Program-made: the position numbers and the translations under genes | Part shown: positions 34,101 to 41,309 of the stretch, one piece after another | Layout: each line of letters begins with the position of its first letter | Numbering within the stretch: the first letter of the stretch is position 1 | Origin: Streptacidiphilus sp. PB12-B1b | GTDB lineage: Bacteria > Actinomycetota > Actinomycetes > Streptomycetales > Streptomycetaceae | Direction of reading: 5' to 3' | NCBI RefSeq assembly: GCF_014084125.1 | Contig: NZ_CP048405.1 | Location: 5,084,001 to 5,148,000 of the forward strand | DNA: 64,000 nt | The notes under the pieces: generated by a model | What the model saw: only the letters and a program-made list of their open reading frames with translations | What the model was told of the DNA's origin: nothing | Database searches by the model: none

Positions 34101-34679
34101 CAGGGTTCGGTTCGGCCCCTTGAGGAAGGTCTTGCGCGGCACGGTCTTCAGCCGGACGAACGTCGCCGTGCCCGGCCGTGCGGTGAACACCGCGGGCCGG
34201 GTCCGGAAGCCCAGCTTGACCTCCGGGTCGTGGCCCTCGATCCGCACCTGCTCCGGCCGGTTGCCGCGGTTCTCCACGACCAGTCGGAAGCGCGCCGAGC
34301 GGCGCCCGGTGGCGTTGGTGGGCACCAGATGCGCGCCGAGTTCGGCGAACTCCCCGACACGGACGGTGCCCTCCTCGATGCAGGAGCCCTCCGGGTCCTC
34401 GGTCGACATCGCGCGCAGGCCGAACCCCAGCTCGCCCGGGGCCAGCGAGGCCGCCCGCGGCGGCTGGAAGGTGATCCGGATGCGTTCGACCGCGCCCGGC
34501 AGGAGGTTGACCTGGGCGGGTTCGACGCTAGCCCACGCGGCCGCCTCGCCGAGCACGTCGAGGAGGACCCGGTCCACCACCATGCCGGTGTTCTCCACAC
34601 GCACGACGCACGCGGCCTGCTCGCCGGGCACCACCGCGACCGCGTCGCTGCCGTCCTCGAAGACGACGAAAACCCCCAT
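31125..34679 (-). CDS. Membrane-anchored protein with Ig-like repeats, eCIS-associated
   Basis: 1184 residues from the ATG at 34679 (GAAGGA upstream). The N-terminal 240 residues form beta-rich 'immunoglobulin-like' cytoplasmic domains (VVPGEQAACVVRVENTGMVV; FRLVVENRGNRPEQVRIEGH). One membrane helix follows near 255-280 (LLPVLGIAVAACGLMFALWM). Then come an Ala-rich linker, a BIG2-like domain (WTSSAPHVASVSPSGVVTAL) and about eight He_PIG-type repeats of 85-95 residues (pattern GxPYxxxLxAxGGTxPYxWS, LPxGLxLxxxTGxIxGTP). It ends in a Pro/Ser/Thr-rich tail. Extracellular repeats of this kind mediate adhesion. Distal minus-strand eCIS genes follow, so it heads that block. Role in particle function unknown. 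Confidence 0.8.
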   Translation of the reverse strand: MGVFVVFEDGSDAVAVVPGEQAACVVRVENTGMVVDRVLLDVLGEAAAWASVEPAQVNLLPGAVERIRITFQPPRAASLAPGELGFGLRAMSTEDPEGSCIEEGTVRVGEFAELGAHLVPTNATGRRSARFRLVVENRGNRPEQVRIEGHDPEVKLGFRTRPAVFTARPGTATFVRLKTVPRKTFLKGPNRTLPFEVSALPERGEAAKAEGVMLEKQTLPEWLLPVLGIAVAACGLMFALWMTVLQPVVHSAASAAAQAQNAASSAKSAAKAMATAKPTKAARPAPPTALAVKLASPTVVMGTTDPATATGTFADGAGAVPALVWTSSAPHVASVSPSGVVTALSPGTATITATGTTSTASPASGTPGASASPSAGAPRPGPGAATPSPTPAAPAVLSGSVTVNVVGPVSVTTATLPEGVLGKPYSVPLGGAGGTGSYTWSVSSGQLPPGLSLAAQTGAVTGTPTTPGTSTFAVHLADPGPPSQSAAKTYQVTVRSALAVDNSSLPGATTGTAYTQTLMAVGGTAPYSWSLVPGQGGLPGGMSLNPATGAISGTPDLADGYGVTVQVTDSASPRQSATQHLTLTVAKPLLINTLTLPDAVTDTPYAQTLTAFGGTQPYTWSVSSGSLPAGLTLGSTSGVLSGTPRNDGSSTFTVRATDSGKPALTSSQVFTVEAVTGFSATVSSVSQGAIGLPYTTQLTAAGGSAPYVWTLTGTLPAGLSLAPNGAITGTPTATGSFPFSVQATDSSAPPLTTDESLTLTVVGSLKITTVSLPHALTGQPYSEVLTAIGGTPPYTWSSGASTLPDGLSLNPATGVISGTPVSTGTVPLDISVADSGPPAQTASLTTTMTVVEPLSFQEPAIPEAAVGFPYAGVVPIDVDGGSGHESWSVTDGALPTGLKVDSATGAITGEATSSAGTYEFTLTVSDATDFAVTAKTQLAITVVNPLTVPGSYTWSGTVGTAFQGTVQPSAGVAPYTFTLGGGAPGWMSVSPSTGVVTGTPDGPCTGETSTDLPSSGSEQTVQTSCAADTFDGEQVMVTDALGESAITTLNLTAAVPPLTVEFNTATPTQTGGTPLKGFATTVGTPAGGYGGAVYTYSATGLPCDTSGTCDQIDPGTGVVSGDLGHLAAGTPDFTVTVTATDPEDGQNTIIVHYRESITTQPAPAPSPSPTSPTAAPTTTSGGTA

Positions 34680-35109
34680 CGGCCCGGTCCTTCCCTCATT
34701 CGTCGGAGCCTTGTGCTGCCGGCCCGTCGCGCCCGCGCCGGACCAGCCGAAGGGAGAGCGCACCTCGGCGCGGCGCGCGGCGCGGAACGTCCCGCCGGGC
34801 CCCACCAGCCTGTCAGCGGCCACGCCCCGGCGCCTGCGTGAACCGGCAGCGAAAAGCGCAGCCGTGGGGTGTCGGCGGCGGCCCGTCCACGTCGGTGCGG
34901 CGTTCCACTCCGCGCACCCGCCCATGCGCGATTAGGCACCGCCTAGGGGTGTCCCTAGTCGACAACACCGGGCGAAACATGGTCACTTAGGGAAGGCCGT
35001 ACAGCAGCGCACACTCCGGGGCGAATCAGACTCCGGCACGGGCGCGAGATCCGGCCGCCGCGGCCGGCGTAACCGCGCCGGGCCGACCGTCTGACCCTGG
35101 GGGGTTACC
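34680..35109. promoter_or_regulatory. Divergent intergenic region with overlapping palindromes (34933-34958)
   Basis: The gap separates the Ig-repeat gene (minus) and the small LuxR regulator (plus). At 34943-34958 lies the perfect palindrome CTAGGG-GTGT-CCCTAG. Overlapping it on the left is TAGGC-ACC-GCCTA (34933-34945). A lone TTAGGG half-site follows at about 34988. These are spaced as for a dimeric NarL/LuxR DNA-binding domain and could let the regulator control both directions. No protein-coding gene is convincing in 34680-34930. Confidence 0.6.
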
Positions 35110-35736
35110 TTGCAAGCCCGGATACCGGTGTCGATCCACGCCGACGACCCATTCACCCGGACGGGCCTGGCGACCGAACTGCGCCAACGCGCCGAGATCG
35201 AGCTCGTCGACCCGCCCCTGGGCGGCTCGGCCCGGGTCGTGGTCTTCGCCCTCGACACGCTGGCGGGATCGGCCTTCGACCTGATCAGGACGGTGCGTTC
35301 ACGCGACGGCGCACAGGCCGTGCTGGTCGTCTCCGCCCTCTCCGACGACGACCTGTTGAACGTGGTCGAGTCAGGTGTCAGCTCGGTGGTGTGGCGGTGG
35401 GAGGCGACCGCGACCTCGCTCACCCAGGCGGTGATCCGGGCCGCCTCGGGCGACGCGGCCCTGCCCGCCGACCTGCTCACCCGCCTGCTCAAGCAGGTGG
35501 GCCGGCTCCAGCAGCATGTGCTGCGCCCGCAGGGCCTGACCCTGGGCGGCCTCTCCGACCGCGAACGCCGAGTGCTGCGGCTGGCGGCCGAGGGCTTCGA
35601 CACCGACGAGATCGCGGGTGAACTGGCCTATTCCAAACGCACCGTGAGCAGCGTGCTGCACGACATCACGGTCCGCTACCAACTGCGCAACCGAACCCAC
35701 GCGGTGGCCTTCGCCATCCGTGAGGGCCTGATCTGA
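35110..35736 (+). CDS. Small LuxR-family regulator with degenerate receiver domain
   Basis: 208 residues, probably starting at TTG 35110 with GGGGGG just upstream; a GTG at 35128 is the alternative. Residues 1-120 have receiver-like alternation (IPVSIHADDPFTRTGLATEL) but lack a clear phosphorylatable Asp at the expected VVVFALD position. The C-terminal HTH is clear (LSDRERRVLRLAAEGFDTDE, SKRTVSSVLHDITVRYQLRN, about 140-205). Atypical response regulators of this kind sense ligands or partners instead of phosphorylation. No partner kinase is adjacent. The palindrome upstream and the eCIS neighbourhood suggest it controls particle genes. Confidence 0.8.
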   Translation: MQARIPVSIHADDPFTRTGLATELRQRAEIELVDPPLGGSARVVVFALDTLAGSAFDLIRTVRSRDGAQAVLVVSALSDDDLLNVVESGVSSVVWRWEATATSLTQAVIRAASGDAALPADLLTRLLKQVGRLQQHVLRPQGLTLGGLSDRERRVLRLAAEGFDTDEIAGELAYSKRTVSSVLHDITVRYQLRNRTHAVAFAIREGLI

Positions 35737-35934
35737 GTGGCCGTCATATCTTTCACGGTCTTGGCTTTCTCTATCGCATTAATCGTCATCGAAGGCTTAT
35801 GCCAACATAGTTGACCTTTCCCGGCTGCCGTCGTTGGATCGTGCTCCACACGAACTCACCGGTGCGGGTGTCCGGCCCGCACCGGCGCAGCACGCTCCGG
35901 CCTTGCCCACCCCCGCCCGAAAGCCGGTCACCGC

Positions 35935-38232
35935 ATGAGCAGTCTCTCCCCCGCCCCACAGCCCGGTCGCCGGGCGGCAGCGCACGCCGCCCGGTCCGCC
36001 CCCGCGCACGAGGCCGCCGTCCTCCCGTGGCCGCACCCCCTCGGTTCGGCATCCGCACACGGTTCGGCGGCAGCGCCGGCGCCGGCGCTCGTACCCGCCT
36101 CCGCGCCCGCACTCGCGCCCGACGAGCCGGAGACGCTCGGCGAGTTGCGCACCGAGGCGCTCTACCAGGCCATCGTGCGCACCCTGGACGAGCTGCCCGA
36201 ACCGAGCATGCGGCTGCTGGCCGCCATGGCCGTGGTCAAACGGGAGACGCCGCTGCCGATCCTCGCGGTCATCGCGGACGTGGCCGACCCCAGCTCCGCG
36301 CTGGACGACCTGATCGCGGCCGGATTCGTCACCTGGTTCCCGCACGGCCTCGCCGAACCGGTCGGCATGGACTCCCAGGCCCTGCGCGACGTCATCTACT
36401 GGCACCTGCCCACGCACCTGCGCCGGGCCATGCACCTGGCCGCGGCCGAACAGGTCACCGGCGTCCACGGGTTCCGGCACGCACTGCTCGGAGCCCGCCG
36501 CCGCGATCCCGAACTCGCCGCGCGGCTGGAGGACGAGGCGACGCGCTACCGCTGGGCCGGGGACACCGAGCGCGCCGGGACGCTCCTGCTGTGGTCCGCC
36601 GACATGTCGGTACACCAGCAGGACCGGGAACGGCGGCTGCTGACCATGGCCGGCTGGGGCGAGGAACTGCCCACCGCCGCGTGGGCGGCCGTGCTCAGGG
36701 AGCAGCTGACCCTGCTGGAGCCCAGCGTCGAGGGCAATCTGTTCCTCGGCCACCTCGCCGCGCGGGAGGCCCGGTACGAGACCGCCCGCGCCCTGTTCGA
36801 CCAGGCCAGGAGCCTCGCGGCGGACCGCTCCGCCGCGGTGCGCGCCCGGGTCGACCTCGCGGCCGCGACCCTGCACGCCGACACCGGGGATCTGCGGGCC
36901 GAGGAGCGGATCGCCTTGGCGCTGCTGGCCCAGGAGGGGCTCCCGGAGGAGTCCCGGCAGTGGTCCGTGTACTTCGCGGCCGACGCACACGGCAGGATCC
37001 AGCAGTCGGCGGACGCCTCGCTGCGCCGGCTGGAGCTGCTCGCGCCGGAGCTCGGCGCGCCGGAGGCCCACCGGCCCGGCCACGGAATCCTGCGCTGGGC
37101 GCGCGGCATGTGGCTGGCGCAGTGCGGCCGTCCCACCGAGGCCATCGGCGATCTGCAGCGCGTGCTGCGCTGGCAGGACGGCCCGGTCGAGCCGGTCCTC
37201 CCGCTGGCGTACGCCTACCTCGGCTACGCCCTGTTCCAACTCGGCGACTGGCGGGCGGCCGTGCGCGAGGCCCAGGAGGGCATCCGGGTGGCCGAGGCGA
37301 GCAACGACCGCCGCGCCGTCATCCCGGCCGCCGCGCTGTCCGCCTGCGTCAGCGCCCTGCGCGGCGACTGGAGCGTGGCCGCCGAGCAGGTGGAGGCGGT
37401 GACCGGCGACCAGCGGGCGCTCGGCCCGGCCCGCTACGGGGTGTTCCCGGCGCTGGCCGCGGCCAGGCTGGCCCAGGCCCGCGGGGAACCGCACCGGATG
37501 CTGGCGGCGCTCGCGCCGGTGGCCGCCCAGCCGGGGCTGTTCGCGCTGTACCAGGTGTGGTGGCGTCCGCTGCACGTCGAGGCCCTGATCGGGACCGGCC
37601 GGCTGGCCGCCGCGCACACCGCTTTGGCCGCGCTGCGCACCGTCATGCCCTCCGGCCCCCGTCCGACAGCGGTCATGGCCAGGCTCGAAGCGCGGCTCGA
37701 AGCGGCCGGGACCGGCCCGGCCACGGCGGCCGACCGGCTGGCCCAGGCGGTCGAGCAGACCGCCGAGGAGGACTCGCCGTTCAGCCTGGCCCAGCTCGAA
37801 CACGACTACGGCAGGCTGCTGTTGGGCTCGCGGCGGCGAAGCTCGGCGATCCGCTGGCTGCTCTCCGCGCACGGCCGCTATGTCGACCTCGGCGCGCGCC
37901 CGTTCGCGGACCAGTGCCTCAGCCTGCTCAAGGAGGCCGGCGTGCAAGTCCCCTGGGCCGGCGCCGCCGGCCAGGAGGGCGGCACGGAGACGGCAGTCCG
38001 CTCGCCCGCCGCGCTCACCCCGCAGGAGCAGCGGATCGCCCGGCTCGCCGCCGAAGGCATGACCAACCCGCAGATCGCACGCACCCTGTTCGTCAGCGCC
38101 AAGACGATCGAGTACCACCTGGGCAACGTCTTCGCCAAGCTCGGCATCGCCTCCCGCCGCCAACTCCGCACCGAACTCGACACCCTCACCGCCCACTCCC
38201 CCACCCCGAAACCCGCCGCGCACGGCTGGTGA
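35935..38232 (+). CDS. Large LuxR-family regulator, paralogue of the one at 8498-10582
   Basis: 765 residues. The C-terminal LuxR helix-turn-helix is complete (LTPQEQRIARLAAEGMTNPQ, KTIEYHLGNVFAKLGIASRR, about 690-755). The body is TPR-like (LAYAYLGYALFQLGDWRAAV) with no visible P-loop. An Ala/Pro-rich N-terminal 60 residues precede a winged-helix-like segment (RTLDELPEPSMRLLAAMAVV). It shares the LLLWSADMSxxxxDRERRLL block with the regulator that is divergent from the sheath gene. The AT-richer leader at about 35740-35830 is its likely promoter. It probably marks the right-hand end of the eCIS island. Confidence 0.82.
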   Translation: MSSLSPAPQPGRRAAAHAARSAPAHEAAVLPWPHPLGSASAHGSAAAPAPALVPASAPALAPDEPETLGELRTEALYQAIVRTLDELPEPSMRLLAAMAVVKRETPLPILAVIADVADPSSALDDLIAAGFVTWFPHGLAEPVGMDSQALRDVIYWHLPTHLRRAMHLAAAEQVTGVHGFRHALLGARRRDPELAARLEDEATRYRWAGDTERAGTLLLWSADMSVHQQDRERRLLTMAGWGEELPTAAWAAVLREQLTLLEPSVEGNLFLGHLAAREARYETARALFDQARSLAADRSAAVRARVDLAAATLHADTGDLRAEERIALALLAQEGLPEESRQWSVYFAADAHGRIQQSADASLRRLELLAPELGAPEAHRPGHGILRWARGMWLAQCGRPTEAIGDLQRVLRWQDGPVEPVLPLAYAYLGYALFQLGDWRAAVREAQEGIRVAEASNDRRAVIPAAALSACVSALRGDWSVAAEQVEAVTGDQRALGPARYGVFPALAAARLAQARGEPHRMLAALAPVAAQPGLFALYQVWWRPLHVEALIGTGRLAAAHTALAALRTVMPSGPRPTAVMARLEARLEAAGTGPATAADRLAQAVEQTAEEDSPFSLAQLEHDYGRLLLGSRRRSSAIRWLLSAHGRYVDLGARPFADQCLSLLKEAGVQVPWAGAAGQEGGTETAVRSPAALTPQEQRIARLAAEGMTNPQIARTLFVSAKTIEYHLGNVFAKLGIASRRQLRTELDTLTAHSPTPKPAAHGW

Positions 38233-38489
38233 GGGCGGGGACCGGGCGGCAGGCCGGTCGCGCCGGCCCGTCGTGGAGCGAACGGCCTGGCTCCCGGGGA
38301 GAGGGCGGCCGAGACGGCACGGGGCCTGGACGTCGTGACCGGGGCGATTACCTGCAGGGTCACCTCGGTGGAGCGCTACGCCTCCGCCGGCTGACGTCCT
38401 CGGCCGCCGGGGTGGTTGTCGGGGCTGTCGGGCGGCACCGGCTGGCCCCTGGTCTACCTGGAGCGCCCCCGGACAGGCCTGACGCCACG

Positions 38490-39452
38490 TCACATCTGTT
38501 CTGCGCAGCGGGGCGGCGGGGGCGGCTCAGGCGTGGGGGTGGTTGCGGTGGTGGGCGGTGGCGGCGCGGGCGAGTTCGGCGCGGAGGTCGGCGGCGAGGG
38601 GGAGGCGCAGGCGGGGCGCCAGTGCAGGACGAGGTCGATGCCGGGGCCGTCCAGCGGGACGAAGCGGACGCCGGCCGGGCTGAGCAGGTCCTCGAAGGAG
38701 CGCACCAGGACGGACACCGCGATGCCCGCCGCCACGGTGGCGAAGATCGTGGCCAGCGTCGCCTCCTGGATCGGCGCGGCGATCCCGGCGTCGGCCAACT
38801 GCTCGGTCAGCCAGCGGTATCCGACCGGCTGGACGCTGCGGCTGAAGAACACCACCTCCTCGCCGCGCAGGTCCGCGAGCCGTACCTGCTCGGCGTCGGC
38901 GAGGCGGTGGCCGGTGGAGACGACCAGGCACAGCCGCTCGTGCAGCAGGACGCGCGAGGCGAGGTCCGCCGGGGGCGTGACGATGCGGGCCAGCGCCAGG
39001 TCGACCCGGCCCTCGCGCAGGGCCCGGTACTGCTCCTCGTCGGTGAGTTCGGTGAGGGTGGTCTCCACCCCGGGGTGGCGGCGGCGGAACGCGGCCAGGG
39101 CGTCCACCAGGACGACCGGCGAGGCGCCCGGCAGGGTGGCCACCGCGACGCGTCCGATCCGGCCGTCGGCCACCTGCCGGGCGAGCCGGCTCACGTCGTC
39201 GGCCGCCTGCAGGGCCCGTCGGGCGGCTTCGACGATCACGTCGGCGGCCGGAACGACCCGCAGCCGCCGACCGACGCGTTCGAAGAGGACCAGACCGAGC
39301 TGCTTCTCCAGCAGCCGCAACTGGCGGCTCAGCGAGGGCTGGGCGATGCGCAGCCGTTCGGCGGCGGCACTGACCCCGCCCTCCTCCGCGACCACGACCA
39401 GGCTCTGCAGCAGCCGTAGTTCGACGGGGCCGTCCTCCGGTGAATCATGCAT
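38490..39452 (-). CDS. LysR-family transcriptional regulator
   Basis: 320 residues. N-terminal winged HTH (LRLLQSLVVVAEEGGVSAAA; AERLRIAQPSLSRQLRLLEK) and a periplasmic-binding-like effector domain (RVAVATLPGASPVVLVDALA; GRVDLALARIVTP). The C-terminus decays into Pro/Thr-rich sequence (PAPPPPTTATTPTPEPPPPP). The ATG at 39452 is taken as start because the earlier in-frame GTG at 39638 lies inside the divergent cupin gene. LysR proteins often control the adjacent divergent gene, here the cupin at 39520, and respond to an aromatic or organic acid ligand. Confidence 0.87.
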   Translation of the reverse strand: MHDSPEDGPVELRLLQSLVVVAEEGGVSAAAERLRIAQPSLSRQLRLLEKQLGLVLFERVGRRLRVVPAADVIVEAARRALQAADDVSRLARQVADGRIGRVAVATLPGASPVVLVDALAAFRRRHPGVETTLTELTDEEQYRALREGRVDLALARIVTPPADLASRVLLHERLCLVVSTGHRLADAEQVRLADLRGEEVVFFSRSVQPVGYRWLTEQLADAGIAAPIQEATLATIFATVAAGIAVSVLVRSFEDLLSPAGVRFVPLDGPGIDLVLHWRPACASPSPPTSAPNSPAPPPPTTATTPTPEPPPPPRCAEQM

Positions 39453-39464
39453 GCTCGCTATGAT
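39444..39464. promoter_or_regulatory. LysR-type operator overlapping the regulator's start codon
   Basis: ATCAT-N11-ATGAT fits the T-N11-A rule for LysR boxes. The ATGAT/ATCAT arms flank an 11-bp spacer and the box covers the regulator's ATG at 39452-39450. It lies 56 bp before the divergent cupin gene. Confidence 0.5.
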
Positions 39465-39519
39465 AGATGCCGCTTCAGGTATTGGACAGCTATACGTGCG
39501 ATGCCGTTGGATCACCGCC

Positions 39520-40026
39520 ATGACATCGTTCACGCACAGCGCCACGCCGATCAGTCCGTCGATACTCAGTCCCGAGGAACAGCAGGCCGTCTGGTTCCTG
39601 GGCGCCCTGGTCCGGTTGCGCGTGCCGGGCGCCGCCACCGGCGGGGCCCTGTCGGTGCTGGAGCACCTGGGCGAGCGCGGCTACGGCAGCCCGCTGCACC
39701 GGCACGACAACGACGAGGAGACGTTCCTGGTCCTGGACGGCGAACTGCGCGTCGAGGTCGACGGCTTGCAGCGCGCGGCGGGCCCGGGCGCCATCGCCGT
39801 GCTGCCCCGGGCGCTCGCCCACTCGTTCGTCGTCACCAGCCCCACCGCCCGGTTCCTCACCCTGCACACACCGGCCGGCTTCGACGACTTCACCGTGCGC
39901 GCGGGAGCGCCGGCCGACTCCCTCGACCACCCGCCGCTGGACGCGGCCCCGCTGGACCCGGCCGAACTGGCCAGGATGGCCTCCTTCTACGGGATCGAGA
40001 TCCTCGGACCGCCCCCGGCCCCCTGA
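39520..40026 (+). CDS. Cupin-domain protein (quercetinase-like fold)
   Basis: 168 residues from the ATG at 39520. Cupin motif 1 appears as GSPLHRHDNDEETFLVLDGE, giving the His-His-Glu metal ligands, and motif 2 as GAIAVLPRALAHSFVVTSPT with the last His. Such small cupins act as dioxygenases, isomerases or storage/ligand-binding proteins. The C-terminal LDPAELARMASFYGIEILGP is typical of quercetinase-like members in Streptomyces. Divergent from a LysR regulator with a possible operator between, so it is likely that regulator's target. Its 3' end overlaps an SDR remnant on the other strand. Confidence 0.85.
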   Translation: MTSFTHSATPISPSILSPEEQQAVWFLGALVRLRVPGAATGGALSVLEHLGERGYGSPLHRHDNDEETFLVLDGELRVEVDGLQRAAGPGAIAVLPRALAHSFVVTSPTARFLTLHTPAGFDDFTVRAGAPADSLDHPPLDAAPLDPAELARMASFYGIEILGPPPAP

Positions 40027-40151
40027 CACACCCGCAGGAGCGGTGCCTCGCTCTCCCGCCCCACATCGGCGGCGGCGAACCGCGTGGCCGGTCCCAGGCC
40101 GATTCCGCTTGCGACTCCGGTGACGACGACGATTTTTCCCTGGAGTTTCAT
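39987..40151 (-). pseudogene. Remnant of a short-chain dehydrogenase/reductase (SDR) gene
   Basis: From an ATG at 40151 with a strong AGGAGG ribosome-binding site the peptide begins MKLQGKIVVVTGVASGIGLG, the NAD(P)-binding TGxxxGIG motif of SDRs. About 28 codons later the similarity ends (DVGRESEAPLLRVC) and a stop follows at 39987. A functional SDR needs about 245 residues including the YxxxK motif, so only the first strand-helix unit survives. The cupin gene reads into its 3' end on the opposite strand, suggesting deletion of the SDR body. Confidence 0.7.
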
Positions 40152-40458
40152 GGTGGGCCTCCTACGCGGTGAATGGTTTGCCTGCGGTCGGCGTTCACCA
40201 TCGTGTCGACTCAACGACCTTCCAGAATCGGTTGTTTGACGCAATCGGCGAGCGGCCCGGGGTGGCCCCCGGGCCCGGGGATCCGTCGAACACACCCGCT
40301 GCCGGACCCGGCGACGGCGGTGCGCAAACCGGACGCAGACCCGCCCGACCTGCGGCATCGGGTCAGTGACTGCGCTGGGACCGGCGCCGACTGCGGCTCG
40401 ACCGAGGCTCGCGGGCGGCTCCGGCCAGGGGCGCCGAGGCAGTCCGTGGCATGGGGCC
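40152..40458. other. Non-coding interval between SDR remnant and GNAT pseudogene
   Basis: 307 bp. It presumably holds the old SDR promoter near 40170-40250 (TTGAGTCGAC on the minus strand) and the leader of the GNAT pseudogene. I see no gene, RNA or repeat in it. Confidence 0.5.
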
Positions 40459-41161
40459 ATGACGAGACTTCAAAGCCCGCCGGATTCCGTGGATATCGCC
40501 GCCCGGGCGTGGATGTCGGCGCTCGCCCTGTTTGCGGCGGCCCAACCCGGCGGCTTTTACCGGGCCGGTGACAAAGGCACGTCCGAACTCGTCACCGGAG
40601 CGCCCGTAGCGCTGCTGAACGGTGTCATCAGCACGGCGGGCAGCGCCGACGCCGAGGAGGTGGCGGACTTCGCCGACTCCCCGCGGCTGGGCTCCGTGCC
40701 GCGGAGCGTGCAGGTCCGCGGCGAACAGGTCGCCGAGGGGATCGCGGCCGTGGCGACCGGCCACGGGCTGGAGCGGCGGACGCTGCTGCCCTTCATGGTG
40801 AAGCAGCTGGGCGACGACCTGCGCGGGCCCGAGGGCGGCGTGACGGTCCGCCGGGTCACCGGCGACGAGAGCGAGCTGTACCGGACGGTGATGGCCGCCG
40901 GCTACGGCGGGCCGGAGGAGATCTTCTTGTTCTTCACCGCCCGCTCCCTGATGGACCACGTCTCGATGCGGGCCTACCTCACCGAGGTGGGCGGCGTCGC
41001 GGTGGCCACCTCCTTCGGCATCAGGGTGGCGGACGCGGTGGGCGTCTTCAACATCGCGGTGCTGCCGGACGGCCTTCCTGCACGCCAGCCAACAGGGGGT
41101 GCCGCTGTACCAGGCAATGGGATTCCGGCTCGCCGAGAACTGGACCGTCCTCACCGCCTGA
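40459..41161 (+). pseudogene. GNAT-like acetyltransferase with internal deletion and frameshift
   Basis: The frame from ATG 40459 encodes an N-terminal domain (WMSALALFAAAQPGGFYRAG) and the start of a GNAT fold (VTVRRVTGDESELYRTVMAA; EVGGVAVATSFGIRVADAVG; VFNIAVLPD) up to about 41070. There the frame jumps, and the expected GNAT end (AFLHASQQGVPLYQAMGFRL, then AENWTVLTA) is read in another frame to the TGA at 41159. The stretch that normally holds the acetyl-CoA-binding R/Q-x-x-G-x-G/A loop is missing between them, about 60 bp. The product could not bind acetyl-CoA, so this is a genuine loss and not only a one-base error. Confidence 0.72.
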
Positions 41162-41241
41162 CGCCGGACCGCACCGCTTCTCTGTTCGATTGCACGACCC
41201 CGGCAGTACACCGGTTCGAATTAAGGCAGAAAACAGCCCCT

Positions 41242-41269
41242 GGCCGGGCCTCCACAGGAAAGCCCGGCC
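41242..41269. terminator. Hairpin terminator between convergent genes
   Basis: GGCCGGGC (41242-41249) pairs perfectly with GCCCGGCC (41262-41269) across a 12-bp loop, followed by a G run and GTTCTCGTT. It lies between the GNAT pseudogene and the EF-hand gene, whose stops face each other. Confidence 0.6.
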
Positions 41270-41309
41270 GGGGGGTTCTCGTTCGGATCACCGAGAATTC
41301 GACCTCATA

